A stretch of DNA of 64,000 nucleotides from assembly GCF_003205495.1 (NCBI RefSeq), contig NZ_QJRX01000003.1, positions 372,001 to 436,000 of the forward strand. Reading direction: 5' to 3'. Within the stretch, counting starts at the first letter, position 1. Each line of letters starts with the position of its first letter. Below the pieces are notes generated by a model. That model made no database searches, was not told the origin of the DNA, and saw nothing but the letters and a program-made list of their open reading frames with translations. Positions 34,746 to 44,578 of this stretch are shown in pieces. The stretch comes from Aquipseudomonas alcaligenes (GTDB taxonomy: Bacteria; Pseudomonadota; Gammaproteobacteria; Pseudomonadales; Pseudomonadaceae). The position numbers and the translations under genes are program-made.

Positions 34746-36707
34746 TTAACCACTTTGCGGAGATGAGGAAAGCATGCCGGGGTGGTACAGGCAGGCGCGG
34801 TTGCGCTCGCGCTTGGCCTCGTACATGGCGCTGTCGGCGGCCTTGATCAGGCCGTCCGGGTCGTTTGCGTGCTGCGGGTACAGGGCGATGCCGATACTCG
34901 GTGTAACAAAGTCGATGGACAGCGCGCCGATGCGGATGGCGCCCTGCAGCGCCTCGCGCAGGCGCTCGGCGAGCTTCTGCGCGGTCTCGGCGGCGCTGTC
35001 GGCCAGGATCAGGGTGAATTCGTCGCCGCCCAGGCGATAGACCCGGTCCGGCTGGCGCACGGCGCCGCGCAGGCGCTCGGCGATGTGCTGCAGCAGGGTG
35101 TCGCCGACATCGTGGCCGAACTGGTCGTTGACCTCCTTGAAGTGGTCCAGGTCGAGAAACAGCAGGGCCAGCGGCTGCTGGGACTGCTCGATGGACTGGC
35201 GCAGTTGCTCGTGGAAGGCCTTGCGGTTGCCCAGCCCGGTCAGCGGGTCGCGGTAGGCCATGTCCAGCAGGTGCTGCTGGTAGGCCATCTGATCGCTGAT
35301 GTCGCGCAGGATGCCGCGATAACCAACGCAGTTGCCCTGTGCGTCGCGGATCAGCGAGAAGCGCGTCTCGTAGTAGCCCTGGCTGCCGTTGCGGCGGCGG
35401 AAAGGGGCGGCGAAGGTGGCATCGCTGCCGGCGTTCCAAGACTGGCGGAACAGCTCGCGGGCGCGTTGGATGTCCTGCTCTTCCAGCACCGTCTCGAAGG
35501 AACGCTGCAGCAGTTCCTCGGCCGGGTAGCCGAGCATGCTGCAGAGCGCGCGGTTGACCGCCTGGATGGTGCCATCCTGGGTCAGTTCGAAGTAGCCGTC
35601 CTGGATGGCGTCGAGGATCTCGCGGTCGCGCGTCTCGCTCTGTTCCAGGCGGGCCAGCATGCGGTTGGTCTCGGCCGCCAGCCGACCCAGCTCGTCGCGC
35701 CCGGCGTCGCTCAGGCGCTGGCCGGCGGTCTCCGGGCCGATGTCGGCGATTTCCCGATGCATGCGCGAGACCCGGCGCAGGATGCCGAACTCCAGGCCCA
35801 GGTAGATCAGCAGCCAGGCGGCGATCCCGACCGTGCCGGCCTGGGCCAGGAAGATGGCGATGGCCTTGCGTCCCTCCAGGTACAGGCGTCGCTCGCGGGT
35901 CAGTTCCAACATCAGCTCGGGTTCGTCGAGGCTGTTGCTGAACAGCAGCACCACCTGGTGGTGATCGTCGTCGAGGATGCGCCGGGGGCTGATCTCGATC
36001 TGGTTGATGCTGGTCTGGTCGAGGCTGGACAGCATCTTCCAGCGCACCATCTCCTCGTCCGGGGGGAGCATGCGCATGGCGCCGTCGAGCTGGGTCTGCA
36101 GGTTCTCGGCGCGCTCGCCGTCGATGAAATGGCCCGCCACCAGGGTGCCGACGCTGGGCAGGCTGTTCTGGTTGTTGCTGATGCCGCTCATCACCAGTAT
36201 CAGCGGCACGCCCTGCAGGGCCACCAACTGGCCGCGCGGCCCCTCGCCGTCGCGGTGGCGCAGGCGCTCGGCCAGGGCCAGGATGCTGGTGCGCAGCGAC
36301 TCGTGGCTGCGCGGCTTGTCGCTCCCTAGGGCCAGCAGGTCCGGCAGATCCGGCGGCAGCCACTGCTCGGCGCGGACCCGGCCATCGGCGGCGAGGTAGA
36401 TCATGAAGTCGAAGTTCATCTGGCGCAGGGCTTCGCTGTCCATGTTGCGTTGCACGAAGTCCGGGTGCTGGCCGAGCATGAATTCGTAGCTGGCATCCCA
36501 CTGGGCGTAGCTGAGCAGCAGGTCGAGGTTGCGCTTCAGATCGTTGTCCAGCAGCGCGCGCACCCGCTCGGCCTCGGCGACCAGCAGGGCGGCGTCCTGG
36601 CGGTCGAAGCGGCTGAGGATCAGGCTCTGCGAGAGCAGGTAGGCGATGACCAGGGCCAGGGCCAGCAGGGGGGCGAAGAGCCAGAACAGGCGTTTGCGCA
36701 GCGTCAT
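34746..36707 (-). CDS. Membrane diguanylate cyclase (CHASE4-HAMP-PAS-GGDEF)
   Basis: The 653-residue protein has an N-terminal membrane segment (about 7-28), a periplasmic CHASE4-like domain with YAQWDASYEFM, a second membrane segment (about 285-305), a linker, a PAS domain (ILDAIQDGYFELTQDG) and a GGDEF domain. The active-site GGDEF is intact (RLGGDEFTLIL) and is preceded by an inhibitory site RQPD five residues before it. It should make cyclic di-GMP in response to an outside signal and be product-inhibited. ATG 36707 starts the first membrane segment. Confidence 0.88.
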   Translation of the reverse strand: MTLRKRLFWLFAPLLALALVIAYLLSQSLILSRFDRQDAALLVAEAERVRALLDNDLKRNLDLLLSYAQWDASYEFMLGQHPDFVQRNMDSEALRQMNFDFMIYLAADGRVRAEQWLPPDLPDLLALGSDKPRSHESLRTSILALAERLRHRDGEGPRGQLVALQGVPLILVMSGISNNQNSLPSVGTLVAGHFIDGERAENLQTQLDGAMRMLPPDEEMVRWKMLSSLDQTSINQIEISPRRILDDDHHQVVLLFSNSLDEPELMLELTRERRLYLEGRKAIAIFLAQAGTVGIAAWLLIYLGLEFGILRRVSRMHREIADIGPETAGQRLSDAGRDELGRLAAETNRMLARLEQSETRDREILDAIQDGYFELTQDGTIQAVNRALCSMLGYPAEELLQRSFETVLEEQDIQRARELFRQSWNAGSDATFAAPFRRRNGSQGYYETRFSLIRDAQGNCVGYRGILRDISDQMAYQQHLLDMAYRDPLTGLGNRKAFHEQLRQSIEQSQQPLALLFLDLDHFKEVNDQFGHDVGDTLLQHIAERLRGAVRQPDRVYRLGGDEFTLILADSAAETAQKLAERLREALQGAIRIGALSIDFVTPSIGIALYPQHANDPDGLIKAADSAMYEAKRERNRACLYHPGMLSSSPQSG

Positions 36708-36893
36708 GCCGATCGTGCGTCCTGGGGTGGGATGAGCCGAGTATAGTCCGAGCGCTCTGGCGCATAGGCCCGGGCTATTGGCGGCATTGAGAATGGGTAT
36801 TTTCCCCGATGGCGGCGGCCCGGTAGCGTGGCCGCAGTTTCCCTTGTCGGGGTCGTCCGTTCCTCCCAAGCCTTCCCCAAGTGCTGTGGATGA

Positions 36894-37865
<972 letters not shown>

Positions 37866-37882
37866 TCCCCCGGCTGTCCTGA

Positions 37883-37902
37883 GGAACCCCGCTGTTGCGG
37901 GG
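37883..37902 (+). terminator. Candidate terminator after trxB
   Basis: ACCCCGC-TGTT-GCGGGGT-type hairpin (AACCCCGCTGTTGCGGGGTG region) 18 bases after the trxB stop. It lacks a T-run, so it may only stabilise the 3' end. Confidence 0.4.
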
Positions 37903-37967
37903 TGCAGCAATATCGTTCAAGACGGTGCCGTGGCGGCCAGCTAGCCTCCTCGTTCCAAGGAGGTTCC

Positions 37968-38678
37968 ATGTCCCGTCACCACGAATTCCTGCAGGGCATG
38001 CGCGACATGCTGCCGATGCTGCTCGGCGCCATTCCCTTCGGCATCATCTTCGGCAGCCTGGCCGGTGCCGCCGGCCTCACGCCCTGGCAGACCATCGGCA
38101 TGTCGGTGCTGGTGTTCGCCGGCTCCGCCCAGTTCATCGCCATCAGCCTGCTCGGCGGCGGCGCGACCCTGGCCGTGCTGTGGCTGACCACCCTGGTGGT
38201 CAACCTGCGCCACGCCCTGTACAGCGCCAGCCTGCAGCCCTTCGTGCGCCACCTGCCCAAGCGCTGGCGGGTGCCGCTGGCCTTCTGGCTGACCGACGAG
38301 GCTTTCGCCGTGGTCCAGCACCGTTATGCCGAAAGCGACGCCTCGCCGCACAAGCACTGGTACTTCCTCGGCGCGGCGCTGGCCATGTACCTCAACTGGC
38401 AGGCCTGTACCCTGGTCGGCCTGGTGTTCGGCCAGGCGGTGCCGAACATCGGCGCCTGGGGCCTGGACTTCGCCATGCTCGCCACCTTCATCGGCATCGT
38501 CGTGCCCATGCTGCGCAACCGCCCGCAGGTGGCGGCGGCCCTGGTGGCCGGCGCGGTGGCGCTGGTCTGCCACGCGCTGCCCTACAAGCTCGGCCTGATG
38601 GCCGCGGCCGGTGCCGGCATCGTCGTCGGCGTGGTGCTGGAACGGCGCTACCGCCTGCTGCAGGACGAGGTGTTCTGA
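37968..38678 (+). CDS. azlC: AzlC family branched-chain amino acid exporter subunit
   Basis: The 236-residue protein has about six membrane segments and the AzlC patterns LGAIPFGIIFGSLA, FAGSAQFIAI and NLRHALYSASL. AzlC and AzlD together export branched-chain amino acids. It follows a strong AAGGAGG site. Its stop overlaps the azlD start. Confidence 0.88.
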   Translation: MSRHHEFLQGMRDMLPMLLGAIPFGIIFGSLAGAAGLTPWQTIGMSVLVFAGSAQFIAISLLGGGATLAVLWLTTLVVNLRHALYSASLQPFVRHLPKRWRVPLAFWLTDEAFAVVQHRYAESDASPHKHWYFLGAALAMYLNWQACTLVGLVFGQAVPNIGAWGLDFAMLATFIGIVVPMLRNRPQVAAALVAGAVALVCHALPYKLGLMAAAGAGIVVGVVLERRYRLLQDEVF

Positions 38679-39007
38679 TGGACAACTGGCTCCTGATCCT
38701 CGGCATGCTGGCAATCACCTTCGCCACCCGTTACAGCCTGTTCGCCTTTCCCGACCTGCACTTCCCGCCCATGGTGCGCCAGGGCCTGCACTACGTGCCG
38801 ACCGCCGTGCTCAGCGCCATCGTGGTGCCCGGCATGCTGTTGCCGGACGGCCAGAGCTGGGCCCTGAGCCTGGACAACGCCTACCTGCTGGCCGGCCTGG
38901 TGACCATCGTCATCGCCGCCGCGACCCGCCACCTGCTGGCGACCATCGGGGGCGGCCTGCTGGTGTTCTTTCTGTTGCGCGGGTGGCTGGGGCAGCTGCC
39001 GCTCTAG
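38678..39007 (+). CDS. azlD: AzlD family protein
   Basis: The 109-residue protein has four hydrophobic segments, starts MDNWLLILGMLAITFATRYSLF and contains VPTAVLSAIVVPGML, the AzlD pattern. Its ATG overlaps the azlC stop (TGATG), so the subunits are translationally coupled. Confidence 0.88.
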   Translation: MDNWLLILGMLAITFATRYSLFAFPDLHFPPMVRQGLHYVPTAVLSAIVVPGMLLPDGQSWALSLDNAYLLAGLVTIVIAAATRHLLATIGGGLLVFFLLRGWLGQLPL

Positions 39008-39120
39008 CACTTTTCCGCGACGATCCTGGGCGAATGCCACACGTGGGTGTGGCTTTGTCAGGGCTGGATGCTGTCCAATGCAGGACGGCGTTTGCCGCCC
39101 ATATGACAGGTACAAGGACG

Positions 39121-40992
39121 ATGACCCCACACTCGCAATTCGCCCTGCTCGGCACTCGGCGCTTCCTGCCGTTCTTCATCACCCAGCTGCTCGGTGCGTT
39201 CAACGACAACGTGTTCAAGCAGTCGCTAATCCTCGCCATCCTGTTCAAGCTCAGCGTCAGCGCCGACCGCGATCTGCTGGTCAACCTCTGCGCGCTACTG
39301 TTCATCCTGCCGTTCTTCCTGTTCTCCGCCCTTGGCGGCCAGTTCGGCGAGAAGTTCGCCAAGGATGCGCTGATCCGTGCGATCAAGCTGGCCGAGGTGG
39401 TGATCATGCTGGTTGGCGCGCTGGGCTTCCTGCTCGGCAGCCTGCCGCTGATGCTGGCCACCCTGTTCGTGATGGGGACCCAGTCCGCGCTGTTCGGTCC
39501 GGTGAAGTACTCGATCCTGCCGGCGGCGCTGCGCGAGCAGGAGCTGGTCGGCGGTAACGCGTTGGTGGAGATGGGTACTTTCCTGGCCATCCTCGCCGGC
39601 ACCATCGGCGCCGGCATGCTGATGGCCAGCGACAGCTATGCCGCGCTGGTGGCCGGCGTGGTGGTGCTGGTGGCCGTGGCCGGCTACCTGGCCAGCCGCC
39701 ATGTGCCGCGTGCGGCGGCAGCGCTGCCGGAGCTGCCGCTGGACTGGAACATCCTGCGCCAATCCTGGCGGATCATGCGCCTGGGGCTGGGTCAGCGCCC
39801 GGCGGTATCGCGCTCGCTGGTGGGCAACTCCTGGTTCTGGTTTCTCGGGGCCGTGTACCTGACGCAGATCCCGGCGTTCGCCAAGGAGCTGCTGCACGGC
39901 GACGAGAGCGTGGTGACCCTGATCCTCGCGGTGTTTTCCATCGGTATCGGCCTGGGCTCGATCCTTTGCGAGCGCATGAGCGGGCACAAGGTGGAGATCG
40001 GCCTGGTGCCCTTCGGCTCGTTCGGCCTGACCCTGTTCGGAATCCTGCTCTGGTGGTTCTCCAGCGGTTTCCCTCAGCCAGCGACACCCTACGACTGGCT
40101 GGGGCTGCTGGGCGTTGGCCAGGTCTGGTGGGTGCTTGCCGCCATTCTCGGCATCGGCATGTTCGGCGGCTTCTACATCGTGCCGCTGTATGCACTGATC
40201 CAGTCGCGCACCGAGGAGCACGAGCGGGCGCGGGTGATCGCCGCCAACAATATCCTCAACGCGCTGTTCATGGTGGCGGCGGCGCTGGTGTCGATCCTCT
40301 TCCTCAGCGTGGCCAAGCTGAGCATCCCGCAGCTGTTCCTGGCCATCTCGCTGATGAACATCGCAGTGAACCTGTACATCTTCAAGATCGTCCCCGAGTT
40401 CACCATGCGCTTCCTCATCTGGATGCTCAGTCATTCCATGTACCGGGTGCGCCATCAGAATCTGGATGTCATTCCCGACGAGGGCGCGGCGGTGCTGGTG
40501 TGCAACCACGTGTCCTTCGTCGATGCCCTGTTGATCGGTGGCGCGGTACGTCGGCCGGTGCGCTTCGTCATGTACTACAAGATCTACGATCTACCGGTGC
40601 TCAACTTCGTGTTCCGCACCGCCGGCACCGTGCCGATCGCCGGGCGCAACGAGGACCCGGAGGTGTTCGAGCGGGCCTTCACGCGGATCGCCGAGTACCT
40701 GGCGGCGGGTGAGCTGGTGTGTATCTTTCCCGAGGGCAAGTTGACCACCGATGGCGAGATCGACGAGTTCAAGGCCGGGGTCGAGCGCATCCTCGCGGCC
40801 AACCCGGTGCCGGTGATTCCGCTGGCTCTGCAGGGCCTGTGGGGCAGCTTCTTCAGTCGTGCGCCGCACAAGGGCCTGTTCAAGCGCCTGTGGTCGCGGG
40901 TCAACATAGTCGCCGGCACGCCGCTACCGGCGGACACCGGCAGACTCGTCATGCAGGAGCAGGTGATGCGCCTGCGCGGTGATCAGCGCTGA
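39121..40992 (+). CDS. Fusion of LplT-like lysophospholipid transporter and PlsC-type acyltransferase
   Basis: The 623-residue protein has a 12-segment MFS domain (about 1-420) with LLGAFNDNVFKQSL and FALSALGGQ-like FSALGGQFGEKFAKD, typical of LplT. A cytoplasmic acyltransferase domain (about 430-620) has NHVSFVD (HX4D), VPIAGR and FPEGKLT. It should flip and re-acylate lysophospholipids. Many relatives add a third acyl-ACP synthetase domain, which is absent here. ATG 39121 was taken; an ATG at 39103 is in frame. Confidence 0.87.
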   Translation: MTPHSQFALLGTRRFLPFFITQLLGAFNDNVFKQSLILAILFKLSVSADRDLLVNLCALLFILPFFLFSALGGQFGEKFAKDALIRAIKLAEVVIMLVGALGFLLGSLPLMLATLFVMGTQSALFGPVKYSILPAALREQELVGGNALVEMGTFLAILAGTIGAGMLMASDSYAALVAGVVVLVAVAGYLASRHVPRAAAALPELPLDWNILRQSWRIMRLGLGQRPAVSRSLVGNSWFWFLGAVYLTQIPAFAKELLHGDESVVTLILAVFSIGIGLGSILCERMSGHKVEIGLVPFGSFGLTLFGILLWWFSSGFPQPATPYDWLGLLGVGQVWWVLAAILGIGMFGGFYIVPLYALIQSRTEEHERARVIAANNILNALFMVAAALVSILFLSVAKLSIPQLFLAISLMNIAVNLYIFKIVPEFTMRFLIWMLSHSMYRVRHQNLDVIPDEGAAVLVCNHVSFVDALLIGGAVRRPVRFVMYYKIYDLPVLNFVFRTAGTVPIAGRNEDPEVFERAFTRIAEYLAAGELVCIFPEGKLTTDGEIDEFKAGVERILAANPVPVIPLALQGLWGSFFSRAPHKGLFKRLWSRVNIVAGTPLPADTGRLVMQEQVMRLRGDQR

Positions 40993-41002
40993 CCCGATCG
41001 AA

Positions 41003-41035
41003 TAAAAAAGCCCGCCGATTGGCGGGCTTTTTCTT
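41003..41035. terminator. Bidirectional terminator
   Basis: AAAAAAGCCCGCC-GATT-GGCGGGCTTTTTC between two convergent genes. It has A-run and T-run on the two sides, so it serves both the LplT-PlsC gene and the Gdx gene. Confidence 0.93.
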
Positions 41036-41044
41036 TGGGGCCTA

Positions 41045-41359
41045 TCAGTGGCTGAGCTTGAGGCCGACCAGGCCGATGACGATCAACGCCACGCTGCCCA
41101 GGCGCATTAGCGCCATGGACTCGCCAAACAGCAGCACGCCGGCGATCACCGTGCCGACGGCGCCAACCCCGGTCCAGATGGCATAGGCGGTGCCCAACGG
41201 CAGTTCCTTCATGGCCAGGCCGAGCAGGCCGATGCTGACGACCATGGCCGCGACGGTGAGCAGGGTGGGGAGGGGGCGGCTGAAGCCGTCGGTATACTTG
41301 AGGCCGACGGCCCAGCAGACCTCGAACAGGCCGGCGAGAAACAGAATGATCCAGGACAT
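41045..41359 (-). CDS. gdx: SugE/Gdx small multidrug resistance family guanidinium exporter
   Basis: The 104-residue protein has four membrane segments and the SugE/Gdx pattern: E13 and W16 in [11 protein letters not shown], and [11 protein letters not shown]. Gdx is a dual-topology guanidinium/proton antiporter. The guanidine-II riboswitch in its leader supports guanidinium over quaternary ammonium as the natural substrate. The ribosome site AAGGAG (41372-41367) precedes ATG 41359. Confidence 0.9.
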   Translation of the reverse strand: MSWIILFLAGLFEVCWAVGLKYTDGFSRPLPTLLTVAAMVVSIGLLGLAMKELPLGTAYAIWTGVGAVGTVIAGVLLFGESMALMRLGSVALIVIGLVGLKLSH

Positions 41360-41384
41360 GGGATGGCTCCTTACAACGAATGGG

Positions 41385-41433
41385 CGGGCCGTCCCGGATG
41401 GTCACTCGAATGGAGCGGCGAGGTCGTCCTCGC
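41385..41433 (-). ncRNA. Guanidine-II (mini-ykkC) riboswitch
   Basis: Read on the minus strand, two small hairpins occur in order. The first is GCGAGG-ACGA-CCTCGC (41433-41418). The second is CGGG-ACGG-CCCG (41396-41385), 21 bases further on. Both have the ACGR loop that defines guanidine-II riboswitches. The second hairpin ends 12 bases before the ribosome site of gdx. Guanidine binding dimerises the loops and frees the ribosome site. Confidence 0.87.
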
Positions 41434-41512
41434 GTTGTTCGCTATTTTGCACAGTCGGCTGCACAGGGCAAGTCATGTAGGACGGATGGCCCCGTGCAGC
41501 CTGCGCAGCGGA

Positions 41513-42433
41513 TCAGATACCCTGCGGGATTTCCTCGCCGCCGAAGGCTTCGAACAGCGCCGGCAGGAAGTCGCTCAGGGTCAGCATCATCAGGGTGAAG
41601 CTGGCGTCCAGCTGGCCCAGCGCATCGTCACCGCCGTCCTGGGCGGCCTGGTCCTGCAGCAGGTCCTCGAAACGCAGGCGTTTGACTGCGAACTTGTCGT
41701 CCAGCACGAAGGACAGCTTGTCCTGCCAGGCCAGGGACAGCTGGGTGACCAGCTTGCCGGCGGACAGGTGCAGCTGGATTTCCTCGCTGGTCAGGTCCTG
41801 GCGCTTGCAGCGCACCACGCCGCCGTCTTCGCTGGTATCGCGCAGCTCGCACTCGTCGAGCACGAAGAAGTCCGGCGCGGCGGCCTGGGCCTTGACCCAG
41901 TCGGTGAGGGTGGCGGTCGGCGCCATCTTCACGGAGAGCGGACGCACCGGCAGCGAGCCTATGGCTTCGCGCAGGGTGGACAGCAGGTCTTCGGCCTTCT
42001 TAGCGCTGGCGGTATCGACCAGGATCAGGCCGAGCTTGGGCGCGATGGCGGCGAAGGTGCTGGAGCGGCGGATGAAGGCGCGTGGCAGGAAGCTCATGAC
42101 GATCTCGTCCTTGAGCTGGTCGCGCTCCTTCTTGTAGACCTTGCGCATCTGTTGCGCCTCGATCTCGTCGACCTTGTCCTTCAGTGCGTCGCGCACCACG
42201 CTGCCGGGCAGGATGCGTTCTTCCTTGCGTGCGGCGATCAGCAGGAAGTCACCGCTGACATGCACCAGCGGCGCGTCGCCACCTTTGCCGAACGGCGCCA
42301 TGAAACCGTAGGTGGTCAGCTCCTGGCTGGCGCAGGGGCGCGCGGCCTTGGCGGCCAGCGCTGCCTCCAGGGCCTCGGCGTCGAACGGCACGTCCTGGGT
42401 CAGGCGATAAACGAGCAGGTTGCGGAACCACAT
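41513..42433 (-). CDS. rdgC: Recombination-associated protein RdgC
   Basis: The 306-residue protein starts [23 protein letters not shown] and has [28 protein letters not shown] and [20 protein letters not shown] blocks, all typical of RdgC. RdgC forms a ring dimer on DNA and restrains RecA. ATG 42433 has AAGGAG upstream. Confidence 0.95.
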   Translation of the reverse strand: MWFRNLLVYRLTQDVPFDAEALEAALAAKAARPCASQELTTYGFMAPFGKGGDAPLVHVSGDFLLIAARKEERILPGSVVRDALKDKVDEIEAQQMRKVYKKERDQLKDEIVMSFLPRAFIRRSSTFAAIAPKLGLILVDTASAKKAEDLLSTLREAIGSLPVRPLSVKMAPTATLTDWVKAQAAAPDFFVLDECELRDTSEDGGVVRCKRQDLTSEEIQLHLSAGKLVTQLSLAWQDKLSFVLDDKFAVKRLRFEDLLQDQAAQDGGDDALGQLDASFTLMMLTLSDFLPALFEAFGGEEIPQGI

Positions 42434-42533
42434 GGGAATGAACACTCCTTGAACACGAAGCGCGCATTATTCTCCATTGCCGGGGGTGAAGCTAAGCCTT
42501 TGGAACTGCTCGAAAATTTTTTTCAAAAAAGGC

Positions 42534-42562
42534 TTGCCAAGGTGAAAGGGCATCCCTAGAAT
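42534..42562 (+). promoter_or_regulatory. Sigma-70 promoter for the tRNA operon
   Basis: TTGCCA (42534-42539), a 17-bp spacer and TAGAAT (42557-42562), followed by a GC-rich discriminator (GCGCACC). This is typical of stable-RNA promoters under stringent control. It is 21 bases before the tRNA-Val gene. Confidence 0.8.
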
Positions 42563-42583
42563 GCGCACCACTTCGAGAGCACT

Positions 42584-42659
42584 GGGTGGTTAGCTCAGCC
42601 GGGAGAGCATCTGCCTTACAAGCAGAGGGTCGGCGGTTCGATCCCGTCACCACCCACCA
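42584..42659 (+). tRNA. tRNA-Val (anticodon TAC)
   Basis: A full cloverleaf of 76 bases. The acceptor arms GGGTGGT/ACCACCC, the anticodon loop CTTACAA and the T-arm GGTTCGATCC are present, and CCA is encoded. It is the first gene of a two-tRNA transcript. Confidence 0.95.
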
Positions 42660-42674
42660 CTTTCGGGGTTACGC

Positions 42675-42751
42675 GCAGCGGTAGTTCAGTCGGTTAGAAT
42701 ACCGGCCTGTCACGCCGGGGGTCGCGGGTTCGAGTCCCGTCCGCTGCGCCA
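42675..42751 (+). tRNA. tRNA-Asp (anticodon GTC)
   Basis: A full cloverleaf of 77 bases. The acceptor arms GCAGCGG/CCGCTGC, the anticodon loop CTGTCAC and the T-arm GGGTTCGAGTCCC are present, and CCA is encoded. It lies 15 bases after tRNA-Val and shares its promoter. Confidence 0.95.
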
Positions 42752-42791
42752 TATATAAAGCTCTGGTTAGACTGAAGACCGGAGCTTGAAG

Positions 42792-42818
42792 AAAACGACC
42801 GAAAGGTCGTTTTTTTTT
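42792..42818 (+). terminator. Rho-independent terminator of the tRNA operon
   Basis: AAAACGACC-GAAA-GGTCGTTTT with a run of nine T. The tetraloop is the stable GNRA type. Confidence 0.95.
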
Positions 42819-42980
42819 GCCCGCGATTTGTCCGCGCCGAGGCGGGTTCTTCGCCAGCCCGCCTGCGCCACTGAACTTCTGCGCCGTTTGCGGTTCCCAT
42901 TGTGCCGTAGCCAGTGCTCGCTGCGGGCTGCTAAGCTCGCGCTCTCTCATTGCCCTTCGTGGCTTCTACAAGGAACAAGC

Positions 42981-43691
42981 ATGAAACAACATCGTCTTGC
43001 GGCGGCGGTTGCCCTGGTCGGCCTGGTACTGGCCGGTTGCGATGCGCAGACCAGCGAAGTGGAACTCAAGACCCCGGCGCAGAAGGCTTCCTACGGCATC
43101 GGCCTGAACATGGGCAAGAGCCTGTCCCAGGAAGGCCTGGATGATCTGGACTCCAAGGCTGTGGCCATGGGCATCGAGGATGCCATTGGCAAGCAGGAGC
43201 AGAAAATCACCGACGCGGACATGAAGGATGCCTTCGAGTTCCTGCAGAAGCGTGCCGAGGAGCGCATGGCCAAGCTCAACGAGGAGTCCGCCGCCGCCGG
43301 CAAGAAGTTCCTCGAAGAGAATGGTAAGAAGGAAGGCGTGATCACCACCGCTTCCGGTCTGCAGTACGAAGTACTGAAGAAGGCCGACGGCGCCCAGCCC
43401 AAGGCCACCGACGTGGTCACCGTGCACTACGAGGGCAAGCTGACCGACGGCAGCGTGTTCGACAGCTCCATCGAGCGCGGCAGCCCCATCGATCTGCCGG
43501 TCAGCGGCGTGATCCCGGGCTGGGTCGAGGGCCTGCAGCTGATGCACGTGGGTGAGAAGTACAAGCTGTACATCCCCAGCGAGCTGGCTTACGGCGCCCA
43601 GAGCCCGAGCCCGGCGATCCCGGCCAACTCGGTGCTGGTGTTCGAGCTGGAACTGCTGGCGATCAAGGCCCCGGCTGCCCCGGCGCAGTAA
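42981..43691 (+). CDS. FKBP-type peptidyl-prolyl isomerase lipoprotein
   Basis: The 236-residue protein has a lipobox (LVLAGC, Cys about 20), an N-terminal helical dimerisation domain (about 30-115: KASYGIGLNMGKSL) and a C-terminal FKBP domain (about 130-230: VTVHYEGKLTDGSVFDSS, GWVEGLQLM, SELAYGA). It is a FkpA/Mip-like chaperone anchored in the envelope. A terminator follows at 43709. Confidence 0.9.
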   Translation: MKQHRLAAAVALVGLVLAGCDAQTSEVELKTPAQKASYGIGLNMGKSLSQEGLDDLDSKAVAMGIEDAIGKQEQKITDADMKDAFEFLQKRAEERMAKLNEESAAAGKKFLEENGKKEGVITTASGLQYEVLKKADGAQPKATDVVTVHYEGKLTDGSVFDSSIERGSPIDLPVSGVIPGWVEGLQLMHVGEKYKLYIPSELAYGAQSPSPAIPANSVLVFELELLAIKAPAAPAQ

Positions 43692-43708
43692 CGCTCGCTG
43701 CACAAGAC

Positions 43709-43733
43709 AACGCCCCGCTTGCCGGGGCGTTTT
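43709..43733 (+). terminator. Rho-independent terminator after the FKBP gene
   Basis: AACGCCCCG-CTTGC-CGGGGCGTT followed by TT, 17 bases after the stop. Confidence 0.85.
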
Positions 43734-44043
43734 CATTTGCAGAACCGGTAGGCGACCTGGCGGTCTGAATGGGAGTGCGGGGCCAGATGGTGTTACGGTT
43801 ATGCACATTGCCCGAGTTACCTTTCCTGCACCGACTGTTACAGTTTTGATGAGCGGTACGATTGCTGTAACTAGCTGATTTATATGATTTTTTATTCGTG
43901 AGCAAAAAATGCCCGATCTGTAGCGAGGCCGCGTGATACGGGCGTTTGCTCGACTCATCAAACAACTGTTCACAGGGTTATCCACAGCTTCGGTGGATAA
44001 CCGGACCTGACCCAGCAGCCATGCGGTATCGCGGAGAATCACC
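43734..44043. promoter_or_regulatory. AT-rich intergenic region with two repeat pairs
   Basis: No gene is seen in about 310 bases. Two features stand out. GTTACAG (43837-43843) and CTGTAAC (43865-43871) form an inverted pair 21 bases apart. A second palindrome at 43976-44002 contains DnaA-box-like sequence. The stretch around 43880-43905 is markedly AT-rich. Confidence 0.5.
43976..44002. other. Palindrome with TTATCCACA (DnaA-box-like)
   Basis: GGTTATCCAC-N7-GTGGATAACC has perfect 10-bp arms. The left arm and loop contain TTATCCACA, the consensus DnaA box; the right arm gives a partial one in the opposite direction. It could bind DnaA or act as an RNA hairpin in the leader of the DUF1232 gene. 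Confidence 0.55.
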
Positions 44044-44460
44044 ATGAGCATTCCCTGGAACAGTGTGCGTTACCTTCGCCTGGCTCAGCGCGTGCTGGCT
44101 CGTGGGCGATTGCCGGCACTGCTGCTGGCCGTCGCTCGCAAGGGCGAAGGCGGAGCCAGGTTTGCCCGCTTGCGCGCCGATCTGAATCTCATGCAGGGAC
44201 TCTGCGCAGCCTGGTGGCGTGGAGAGTATCGAGACATCAGCAAGCAGGCCCTGCTCGCCGTGGTGGCTGCCCTGGTGTATTTCCTGGTGCCGCTGGACAT
44301 GGCCCCGGACTGGCTGCTGGGTGTCGGTCTTCTGGACGATCTGGCGGTGCTGGCCTGGGTGTTGCGCACCTGGGAAGGTGAATTGCAGGCCTATCGTACC
44401 TGGCGCGAGACACAGCCCGCCGCTGCGCTGCAGCGCATCGAGGCGCTGCCGCCGGTGTAG
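44044..44460 (+). CDS. DUF1232 (YkvA-like) membrane protein
   Basis: The 138-residue protein has one hydrophobic region around ALLAVVAALVYFLVPLDMAPDWLLGVGLLDDLAVLAWVL, the DUF1232 signature (split here by a short turn). Function unknown. Its leader contains the DnaA-box-like palindrome. Confidence 0.85.
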   Translation: MSIPWNSVRYLRLAQRVLARGRLPALLLAVARKGEGGARFARLRADLNLMQGLCAAWWRGEYRDISKQALLAVVAALVYFLVPLDMAPDWLLGVGLLDDLAVLAWVLRTWEGELQAYRTWRETQPAAALQRIEALPPV

Positions 44461-44578
44461 GCGCGGCCGCTTGCCTAGCGGCCGATTCCGCCATGCTCGC
44501 GGGTGCTCCGGTCGCCGCGCTTTTGTCGGGGCGGCGCTGCGATAGAGTGGCGCCATAACCATGAACAGCGGAGTCGCC

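Noticed and set aside
33757..36765. A minus-strand open frame of about 1000 codons over cysZ and the diguanylate cyclase
   Set aside because: It is a shifted-frame shadow rich in Arg, Ala and Pro. The real genes in the other frame have full domain patterns.
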